Source: GCA-002722245 sp038154685 (GTDB taxonomy: Bacteria; Bacteroidota; Bacteroidia; Flavobacteriales_C; GCA-002722245). From it: a stretch of DNA of 31,049 nt. Both the position numbers and the translations under genes were made by a program. The stretch lies in contig JAYPYW010000036.1 in assembly GCA_038154685.1 (NCBI GenBank), positions 1 to 31,049 on the forward strand. The letters run 5' to 3'. A model generated the notes under the pieces. That model did not search any database. It was not told the DNA's origin and worked only from the letters and a program-made list of their open reading frames with translations. Shown here piece after piece: positions 8,347-13,661 of this stretch (the stretch's first letter is position 1; each line of letters begins with the position of its first letter).

Positions 8347-8348
8347 TT

Positions 8349-9698
8349 ATGTCAGGAAAATTTGATGATCAGATAAATGAGTTCATGCAAAAAGCTTCTT
8401 TAAGAAATGCTAATGAACCAGAGTTTATCCAGGCGGTACAAGAAGTTGCTGATACAGTGATTCCTTTTATGGCTAAGAACAAAATATATAAGAAAGCTAA
8501 TATCCTAGAAAGAATAATTGAGCCTGAAAGAGTGGTGACATTTAGGGTGCCTTGGTTAACCGATAAAGGTGAATATATGGTTAACCGTGGATTTAGAATT
8601 GAGATGAATAGTGCAATCGGTCCCTATAAAGGCGGGCTCAGATTTCACCCTTCAGTAAACCTATCTATCCTGAAATTTTTAGCTTTTGAGCAGGTGTTTA
8701 AAAACAGTCTTACTACACTTCCAATGGGAGGTGGTAAAGGAGGGGCTGATTTTAATCCTAAGGGAAGGTCAGATAGAGAGGTGATGAATTTTTGTCAATC
8801 TTTCATGACTGAGTTAAGTCGCCATATTGGACCAAATACCGATGTGCCAGCAGGGGATATAGGAGTAGGAGCAAGAGAGATCGGTTATTTATTTGGACAA
8901 TATAAAAGGATTCAAAATGAATTTACGGGAGTACTTACAGGTAAAGGTTTGTCCTATGGAGGTTCTTTAATTAGACCAGAAGCAACGGGTTACGGAGCAG
9001 TATATTTTGCTGAGCAAATGTTGTTAAAGAATAAGATGGATTACGAAGGTTTAACTGTTGTTATATCAGGATCAGGAAACGTGGCTCAATTCGCATGTGA
9101 GAAAGTTATTGAACTAGGAGGTAAGCCCGTTACAATGAGTGATTCATCAGGTTTCATTTATGATAAAAATGGAATTACGACAGAAAAGTTAGATTTCATT
9201 AAAAAGTTGAAAAACGTAAAACGAGGAAGAATTAAGGAATACGCTGAGTTTTATGGTTGTGAATATTTTGAGGGATTAAAACCTTGGGGGGTTAAATGTG
9301 ATGTAGCTTTTCCTTGCGCAACTCAAAATGAACTAGATGGAGATGCCGCAAAGGAATTAGTTAAGAATGGAGTGAAGTGTGTTACTGAAGGAGCGAATAT
9401 GCCAACTACCCCAGAAGCCATAGAAGTTTTACATGCCAACAACATTTTATTCTCACCAGGAAAGGCCAGTAATGCTGGAGGTGTAGCAACCTCAGGTTTA
9501 GAGATGTCTCAAAATTCTTTAAGATTAAGTTGGACCAGAGAAGAGGTTGATTCACGCTTGAAGAATATAATGGTTGGAATTCATGACACTTGTGTGGAGT
9601 TTGGAAAGGAGGGTAAACATACTAATTACGTGAAAGGAGCAAATATTGGTGGTTTCTTAAAAGTTGCTGATGCCATGATTGCGCAGGGGCACGTATAA
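8349..9698 (+). CDS. gdhA: NADP-type glutamate dehydrogenase
   Basis: A 449-residue hexameric-type glutamate dehydrogenase, interconverting 2-oxoglutarate plus ammonium and glutamate. The substrate-binding lysine lies in GPYKGGLRFH (Lys94) and the catalytic lysine in PMGGGKGG (Lys130), both as in E. coli GdhA. A Rossmann motif SGSGNVAQFA (240-249) binds the dinucleotide. Length and the motif style match the NADP-specific family, which mainly assimilates ammonium; coenzyme choice is inferred from family likeness. It is divergent from the TPR gene across 136 bases and followed by a heptamer-type repeat. No operon partner is evident. Confidence 0.95.
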   Translation: MSGKFDDQINEFMQKASLRNANEPEFIQAVQEVADTVIPFMAKNKIYKKANILERIIEPERVVTFRVPWLTDKGEYMVNRGFRIEMNSAIGPYKGGLRFHPSVNLSILKFLAFEQVFKNSLTTLPMGGGKGGADFNPKGRSDREVMNFCQSFMTELSRHIGPNTDVPAGDIGVGAREIGYLFGQYKRIQNEFTGVLTGKGLSYGGSLIRPEATGYGAVYFAEQMLLKNKMDYEGLTVVISGSGNVAQFACEKVIELGGKPVTMSDSSGFIYDKNGITTEKLDFIKKLKNVKRGRIKEYAEFYGCEYFEGLKPWGVKCDVAFPCATQNELDGDAAKELVKNGVKCVTEGANMPTTPEAIEVLHANNILFSPGKASNAGGVATSGLEMSQNSLRLSWTREEVDSRLKNIMVGIHDTCVEFGKEGKHTNYVKGANIGGFLKVADAMIAQGHV

Positions 9699-9701
9699 CT
9701 T

Positions 9702-9736
9702 GGGAGCTAGGAGACAGGAGCCGGAATTCAAGAGTC
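9702..9736. repeat. Degenerate 7-base-period intergenic repeat, copy 2
   Basis: Immediately after the gdhA stop the sequence reads as 7-mers GGGAGCT, AGGAGAC, AGGAGCC, GGAATTC, AAGAGTC. It is purine-rich on the plus strand and, unlike copies at 6968 and 29771, forms no long hairpin. Its end overlaps the -33 region of the bactofilin promoter. Confidence 0.65.
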
Positions 9737-9756
9737 AGTTTATTTTATTAAATTTG
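9727..9756 (+). promoter_or_regulatory. Promoter of the bactofilin-atpZ operon
   Basis: A perfect -7 box TAAATTTG (9749-9756) lies 19 bases after TTC (9727-9729), a weak match to the TTG -33 element. The start codon at 9779 is 22 bases further. Confidence 0.5.
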
Positions 9757-9778
9757 AAACTCAGAAAGAGAGTTAGTT

Positions 9779-10204
9779 ATGTTTAAAAATAGTAAATCAG
9801 AGGAAATGGGAACTCCACAAAGCTTCGATACAAATGCAATTGATAGAATTGCGGAAGGTACTACTTTAGAAGGATCAGTTAATTCGGCTAAGAGCATAAG
9901 GGTTGATGGAAAAGTAAAAGGTTCAGTTGTTTGTGCTGGTAGAGTAGTAGTTGGAAAAACTGGATTAATTGAAGGTGAGGTTATTTGTGATTCAGCAGAC
10001 GTTGAAGGTACGTTAAACTCAACTGTTAAAGTTAACGGTTTGCTTGAGCTAAAAGCTACTGCAATTGTTAATGGAGATGCACAGGTTGGAAAACTTAAAG
10101 TTGATCCAGGTGCTCAAATCAATGGTAACCTAGATATGGGAGGAACTGTAAAGTCGATCTCAAACAATGAAAAATCAGAAACGGTTGTCGAAAAAACAGC
10201 GTAA
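9779..10204 (+). CDS. Bactofilin family cytoskeletal protein
   Basis: A 141-residue bactofilin (polymer-forming cytoskeletal domain, PF04519). These proteins assemble into non-polar filaments near the membrane and organise cell-wall or polar proteins. The core, about residues 20-115, is a right-handed beta-helix visible as repeating short strands with glycine turns, such as the EGSVNSAKSIRVDGKVKGSV stretch. Flexible ends flank it (an N-terminal polar tail and a charged C-terminus). Its 3' end overlaps the atpZ start by 38 bases, so the pair is translationally linked. A promoter is visible at 9727. Confidence 0.9.
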   Translation: MFKNSKSEEMGTPQSFDTNAIDRIAEGTTLEGSVNSAKSIRVDGKVKGSVVCAGRVVVGKTGLIEGEVICDSADVEGTLNSTVKVNGLLELKATAIVNGDAQVGKLKVDPGAQINGNLDMGGTVKSISNNEKSETVVEKTA

Positions 10205-10385
10205 TAATTTCCTTAAGTTTTCAGGGATGGGTTTCTCTATGTTAGGACCTATTCTTGGAGGTTTGTATCTCGGAAAGTATTTGGATGCTGAATTTGAAAC
10301 CACAGGCTGGAAGATTGGGCTAACACTTTTTGGTGTTTTTGCTGGTCTTTATTTAGCGCTAAAAGATTTTATAAAGCAAGATTGA
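10167..10385 (+). CDS. AtpZ/AtpI-family membrane protein
   Basis: A 72-residue protein with a basic N-terminus and two transmembrane segments (about 22-40 and 48-66), matching the AtpZ/AtpI family (PF09527). In other bacteria AtpI helps assemble the F-type ATP synthase c-ring and AtpZ-AtpI can carry Mg2+/Ca2+. The ATG at 10167 lies inside the bactofilin gene (38-base overlap) and is the only ATG that yields the usual basic head before the first helix. The stop TGA shares bases with the TTG start of the next gene. ATP synthase genes do not follow, which is unusual for this family. Confidence 0.8.
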   Translation: MKNQKRLSKKQRNNFLKFSGMGFSMLGPILGGLYLGKYLDAEFETTGWKIGLTLFGVFAGLYLALKDFIKQD

Positions 10386-10765
10386 TTAAAGATCTTTTAA
10401 AATATTCTGCAATATTTGGCCTTCTTTATGGAGGCCATTATTTTTTGTCGGTTTATCTGCCAGATAAGGGGTTAGGTGAACTAAGAGATTTATCTCAAAT
10501 GTTTCTTTTCTTGCTATTTGTCAAATCTCATGTTTTAACAAAATTCTTAAGTAATAAGTTTGATGTTCTTGCTGGTCAGGTTTCTTTGGGTTTTAGCGTC
10601 GTAAAGCTAATTTTTGCAGGTTCCTATATTATGATTTGTAAGAAAATAGGAGGTTACGATCTTTCTAAAGCATTCATTCTCCTTTTTATGGGGTCCTACT
10701 TTGTTTACCAAACTTTAGATGTATTGGTAATGATAAGGTTCCTAAAAGAAAAAGAGGCTCTTTAA
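10382..10765 (+). CDS. Small integral membrane protein, probable ATP-synthase-associated (DUF6168-like)
   Basis: A 127-residue protein with four predicted membrane helices (about 7-25, 36-52, 68-86, 95-116). In Flavobacteriia a protein of this size and topology usually lies between atpZ and atpB; from position I think it is the DUF6168-type protein, but this rests on context. The start is a TTG at 10382 overlapping the atpZ stop (TTGA), the only start that keeps the first helix intact. Its stop codon lies inside the terminator hairpin at 10750, so the operon ends here without any ATP synthase subunit gene. Confidence 0.65.
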   Translation: MIKDLLKYSAIFGLLYGGHYFLSVYLPDKGLGELRDLSQMFLFLLFVKSHVLTKFLSNKFDVLAGQVSLGFSVVKLIFAGSYIMICKKIGGYDLSKAFILLFMGSYFVYQTLDVLVMIRFLKEKEAL

Positions 10766-10774
10766 GCCCCTTTT
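10750..10774. terminator. Bidirectional terminator overlapping a stop codon
   Basis: AAAAGAGGCT pairs with AGCCCCTTTT (nine of ten pairs) around a CTTTA loop, with T-rich flanks on both strands. The TAA of the membrane-protein gene (10763-10765) lies in the loop and stem. It also fits the end of the convergent rhodanese gene at 10776. Confidence 0.7.
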
Positions 10775-10775
10775 C

Positions 10776-11141
10776 TTATTTGTAATGACTATAGCCTCCT
10801 TTGAGGTCAACAACTTTCTTAAAACCTACTTTTAAAAAGACGTCGCTGGCTTTCCTACTTCTTCCACCAGCCTGACAAAAAACAAAAGCCGTCTTGTTAG
10901 TGTCAAGTTTACTTAATTGTTCTTCGAAGTTATCTGCATAAAAATTAATGTTGATAGCATCCTCTATGCTTCCTCTTCGGAATTCTCCTTCGGTTCTTAC
11001 ATCAATTAAAATGCTGTTGTCTTTATCGCTATTGTAAGCTTTAATAAATTCCTTTGTTTCTAGTTTAGAATAATTATCTTCTTGAGGTGCAGTACAGGAA
11101 AAACCAATTATAACACCTAAGAATAATAGAACTTTTTGCAT
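10776..11141 (-). CDS. Rhodanese-domain lipoprotein
   Basis: A 121-residue exported rhodanese. Residues 1-15 form a lipoprotein signal ending at a lipobox-like GFSC, so Cys16 would be lipidated. The next residues (TAPQED) are acidic, as in signals that send Bacteroidetes lipoproteins to the cell surface; that destination is inference. The single rhodanese domain has the substrate-side IDVRTEGEF motif (46-54) and catalytic Cys89 in the FCQAGGRSR loop, so it is probably active in sulfur transfer or thiol chemistry. It starts four bases after the stop of the cytoplasmic rhodanese gene, so the two form an operon. Confidence 0.85.
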   Translation of the reverse strand: MQKVLLFLGVIIGFSCTAPQEDNYSKLETKEFIKAYNSDKDNSILIDVRTEGEFRRGSIEDAININFYADNFEEQLSKLDTNKTAFVFCQAGGRSRKASDVFLKVGFKKVVDLKGGYSHYK

Positions 11142-11145
11142 AATA

Positions 11146-11448
11146 TTAAATTTGTGAATTTACACTCATCCAACCTCCAGCGTTGATGCAATTTACACCT
11201 TTTGCTTGAAGAAACCTTGTTGCTTGACCACTTCTTCCTCCTGAGGCACAGCATAAAATAACAGGTTCTTTCAATTTTTTGATGTCTTCCAATTTACTTT
11301 CAACGGTATTAAGCGGAATGTTGATTGATCCTTTTACATTACCACCTGCAAATTCTCCTGGTGATCGTACATCAACAATTTGACCTCCTTTAGCTACTGC
11401 TTCTTTTATATCACTTCCTCCTCCAAATAATGAATCGAAAAATCCCAT
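11146..11448 (-). CDS. Cytoplasmic single-domain rhodanese
   Basis: A 100-residue single-domain rhodanese without signal peptide. It has the IVDVRSPGEF motif (24-33) and the active-site loop CASGGRS starting at Cys67, preceded by another cysteine (Cys66). Such proteins bind sulfane sulfur as a persulfide on the loop cysteine. It begins with MGFFDSLFGGG, an N-terminus common in Bacteroidetes rhodaneses. It is the upstream gene of a two-gene rhodanese operon and follows the universal stress protein gene across an 81-base spacer containing an inverted repeat (11497-11523). Confidence 0.9.
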   Translation of the reverse strand: MGFFDSLFGGGSDIKEAVAKGGQIVDVRSPGEFAGGNVKGSINIPLNTVESKLEDIKKLKEPVILCCASGGRSGQATRFLQAKGVNCINAGGWMSVNSQI

Positions 11449-11496
11449 AATGTTTTTATTTTTTAATGTTATGAAACAAAGAAAAGGAAGTGATTG

Positions 11497-11523
11497 AAAG
11501 TAATCCGTGACGTAGGTTACTTT
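11497..11523. repeat. Inverted repeat between stress-protein and rhodanese genes
   Basis: AAAGTAATC pairs with GGTTACTTT (nine pairs, one G-T wobble) around a nine-base CGTGACGTA loop. It lies just after the stress-protein stop and about 50 bases before the rhodanese start. It could be a weak terminator (few T's follow on the minus strand) or an operator. Confidence 0.5.
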
Positions 11524-11529
11524 ATTAGT

Positions 11530-12288
11530 TTATTCATGAATTATCATTACCGGGAGCGTTGGCGCTTGAGCAAACTCCTCGGCATGATTTTTACGGAAAA
11601 GTTTATCCATAAAGCCATATTCACGTCTTACCAAAACCAGGAGATTGTTGTCTTCCTTTCGTTTTAGGTAAAATTTAATTCCTTTGGAAACAGTAGATCT
11701 TCTTATTTTTTTGAATGAATGTTTTACCTCTCTTCCAAAAAATGAATCTTCCCACCTTTTTTCTTGTCTTTGATCTTTTTCAGAATGTTTATCAGAGGTT
11801 TTAACATGAGCTATTCTAACCGTACTTTTTGTGGAAAGAGCAATGTTTTTTAACATATTTAGCCCTTTGGGATTAACCATAGGTTTAAAGTCTGAAGCCC
11901 ACATAATCTTATTAATGGTTTGGTAAGTGGATTTTTCAGGGACTATTAAAAGAGGAATATCCGTTTGTAACATAAGTTTGCTAGTGTTACTTCCCTTAAA
12001 AAGCTTTTTAAGGCCATGAGCACCTTTAGTACCCATAATAACAAGATCTGTTTTATTTCGTTTTACGTAACTCTTAAAAACGGAAAACAAATCACCTTTA
12101 ATTAGCTCAATATCAAATTCTGTTGGGAAATGCTTTTTAAATTTTTCAACCCTCTTTTTGGGTTTTTTATCATCAAAAGCATGAATGCATGTGATACGGA
12201 AATTAAATTCTTTTTGAAAAGCAAGAGTATACTCCATAGCATTGTATGAAGTTGTAGAGAAGTCAATTGGAATTATGATGTTAAGCAC
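11530..12288 (-). CDS. Tandem-domain universal stress protein (UspA family)
   Basis: A 252-residue cytoplasmic protein with two Usp domains. The first (1-115) begins IIIPIDFS and carries the ATP-binding signature G-x2-G-x9-G-S (Gly86, Gly89, Gly99, Ser100). The second (about 128-252) is degenerate and has lost that signature, so only the first domain is likely to bind ATP. The start is GTG at 12288, which puts the beta-1 strand at the N-terminus as in the family. A candidate promoter with an Fnr/Crp-like palindrome lies upstream. The precise stress role is unknown; low oxygen or nitrosative stress is suggested by the neighbours only. Confidence 0.88.
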   Translation of the reverse strand: MLNIIIPIDFSTTSYNAMEYTLAFQKEFNFRITCIHAFDDKKPKKRVEKFKKHFPTEFDIELIKGDLFSVFKSYVKRNKTDLVIMGTKGAHGLKKLFKGSNTSKLMLQTDIPLLIVPEKSTYQTINKIMWASDFKPMVNPKGLNMLKNIALSTKSTVRIAHVKTSDKHSEKDQRQEKRWEDSFFGREVKHSFKKIRRSTVSKGIKFYLKRKEDNNLLVLVRREYGFMDKLFRKNHAEEFAQAPTLPVMIIHE

Positions 12289-12325
12289 CCTTTAACTAGT
12301 TTCTTACAAGTTAGTTTTACACAAG

Positions 12326-12357
12326 AAAAGATACTATGATTTTTGTCAATTCCCAAA
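12326..12357 (-). promoter_or_regulatory. Promoter with Fnr/Crp-like palindrome upstream of the usp gene
   Basis: On the minus strand TTTG (12357-12354) is followed after 20 bases by TATCTTTT (12333-12326), close to the Bacteroidetes -33/-7 pair. Between and overlapping them is TTGAC-AAAA-ATCAT (12349-12336), which matches the Fnr-type TTGAT-N4-ATCAA at eight of ten positions. Binding at this place would more likely repress than activate. Confidence 0.4.
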
Positions 12358-12376
12358 CAGAATACTACAAAAGGTT

Positions 12377-12925
12377 TTATGCGACCATCTTGTATTTTTC
12401 CAATAAATCAGACCAATTCCAGATGTAATTTTGAGTCGCATCTTCGATTGATTTTATAATTATTGGATTGGGTGTGTTCATTTTTTGGAAATGATCAACC
12501 TGACAATCATTCATCCCATATTTATTAAATATAGCTGTAGCCATTGCTTTAGGAAGATCTCCCAGTCTTCTGTCTAACCCAGAGATATATTCTTCGTAGT
12601 TGTTGATTTGCTCAAGTGTCAAATCGTGATCTCTTCCTTCTAAGCTCTCGATGAACTCATCAATTACAAGAATTCTCATTCTATTTAATTGATTGGATTC
12701 GAAGTGATATTTTAAATTATAAAGGTTGGCACTAAAAACGATGTAAAGAAACCATTCCATTTGATTTGGTTTGATTTCTGGGCTCTCCATTAATTCGGGA
12801 ACCTCATTTAAAAATTCAGACAGGGTAGGGAAGGTTTCTTCAGCAAGCTCGTTAATTGTTCCTACGAAAACTTGAGCTACGTGCTGTTCCTTCAATCTTT
12901 TTTTTCCAAATAATGAAAATGCCAT
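12377..12925 (-). CDS. Protein of unknown function in stress gene group
   Basis: A 182-residue, mainly helical, acidic cytoplasmic protein that I do not recognise. It begins MAFSLFGKKR and has no signal peptide, membrane segment, CxxC pair or nucleotide-binding loop. The middle part (about 60-130) is rich in aromatic and acidic residues. The ATG at 12925 is preferred over a TTG at 12952 because the TTG lies inside a perfect -7 promoter box. It lies between the universal stress gene and the RIC-like gene, all on the minus strand, with a promoter of its own. A stress-linked role is inference from position only. Confidence 0.65.
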   Translation of the reverse strand: MAFSLFGKKRLKEQHVAQVFVGTINELAEETFPTLSEFLNEVPELMESPEIKPNQMEWFLYIVFSANLYNLKYHFESNQLNRMRILVIDEFIESLEGRDHDLTLEQINNYEEYISGLDRRLGDLPKAMATAIFNKYGMNDCQVDHFQKMNTPNPIIIKSIEDATQNYIWNWSDLLEKYKMVA

Positions 12926-12935
12926 CTCTAATCTC

Positions 12936-12957
12936 TTTGCTATTGCAAACAAATATA
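12936..12957 (-). promoter_or_regulatory. -7 box and adjacent palindrome for the unknown gene
   Basis: On the minus strand TATATTTG (12957-12950) is a perfect -7 box. Directly after it comes TTTGC-AATA-GCAAA (12949-12936), a perfect 5-4-5 palindrome, 10 bases before the ATG at 12925. Such a site just downstream of the -7 box would fit a repressor. Confidence 0.5.
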
Positions 12958-13024
12958 CTTTTTAGGCTAAATGAAGATTCAGAGACTAAACCGATTTTAT
13001 TAACGTGGAAAAGTGAATTTCCAA

Positions 13025-13570
13025 TTAGTTGATCTCCAATTCTTTCTCTAAAACACTAGCTTTAGTAAATAGAAGATTGTTTTCTATTTCGTGATGAGTT
13101 TCTAAATCATCATCAAACTCTTTAAGTTTGAAATATAAGAAGTGAATTGATGGTTCTGCATCTTGAGGAGCAGTAAAACTGTTGGTTAACTCTTTAATTT
13201 TATCCATGATGTCATGACTATCATCATGCTCTTCTTCCATCATTTCAATTGGTCTTGAAAGTGTTCCAAACGTTGCCGCTTCCATTTTTGAACCATCAGA
13301 CTTACTCTCTGCTAACTTCTTGAAATATGGGAATAATACTTCTTCTTCTTTAACCAAATGAATGGCTAAATCATCAGTGAATTCAGTAAATAAAACCTTA
13401 ATTTGCTTAATAACTTCATCCTGAGTTGTTCCCTCAAGCTTGTCGATTAACTTTAAAATAAGTGGATAATTCGCCTTTAAATATGCATGGTGGGTATTCA
13501 TGATGTGATCTACTAAATCATCAAGATTCCACGACTTTAACATTTCAAAATATTCTTCCGACTGAATCAT
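13025..13570 (-). CDS. Hemerythrin-like di-iron protein (RIC/YtfE/ScdA C-terminal type)
   Basis: A 181-residue four-helix-bundle protein resembling the C-terminal domain of RIC (YtfE/ScdA/DnrN), which helps repair iron-sulfur clusters after nitric oxide or peroxide damage. Likely di-iron ligands are His22 and His27/28 (DHIMNTHH), His71 and Glu75 (HLVKEE), His115 in EEEHDD, and His159 and Glu163 in the THHEIENNLLF helix, which aligns with the last YtfE helix. The N-terminal cysteine-containing ScdA_N domain of full-length RIC is absent. A palindrome (13573-13589) touches the start codon. It is divergent from the ribonucleotide reductase gene. RIC activity is inferred from the ligand pattern. 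Confidence 0.8.
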   Translation of the reverse strand: MIQSEEYFEMLKSWNLDDLVDHIMNTHHAYLKANYPLILKLIDKLEGTTQDEVIKQIKVLFTEFTDDLAIHLVKEEEVLFPYFKKLAESKSDGSKMEAATFGTLSRPIEMMEEEHDDSHDIMDKIKELTNSFTAPQDAEPSIHFLYFKLKEFDDDLETHHEIENNLLFTKASVLEKELEIN

Positions 13571-13572
13571 AA

Positions 13573-13589
13573 TTACTTATTTTAAGTAA
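13573..13589. repeat. Palindrome at the start of the RIC-like gene
   Basis: TTACTTA-TTT-TAAGTAA is a perfect 7-bp inverted repeat with a three-base centre, two bases upstream of the minus-strand ATG at 13570 and within the 91-base divergent spacer. It could be an operator covering the ribosome-binding region, or chance in AT-rich DNA. Confidence 0.45.
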
Positions 13590-13661
13590 ATTTCGTAATA
13601 ATTGTCTTAGAATAAAACCTTTAGGCATTAAATAACGATTAAATACCTATAAATAGTGACT

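Noticed and set aside
12926..12952. TTG start of the unknown gene at 12952
   Set aside because: The TTG is part of a perfect -7 promoter box, so it cannot lie within the message; ATG at 12925 is used.
13571..13661. Cobalamin riboswitch before nrdJ
   Set aside because: The spacer is too short for the known structure and no B12-box-like segment is seen.
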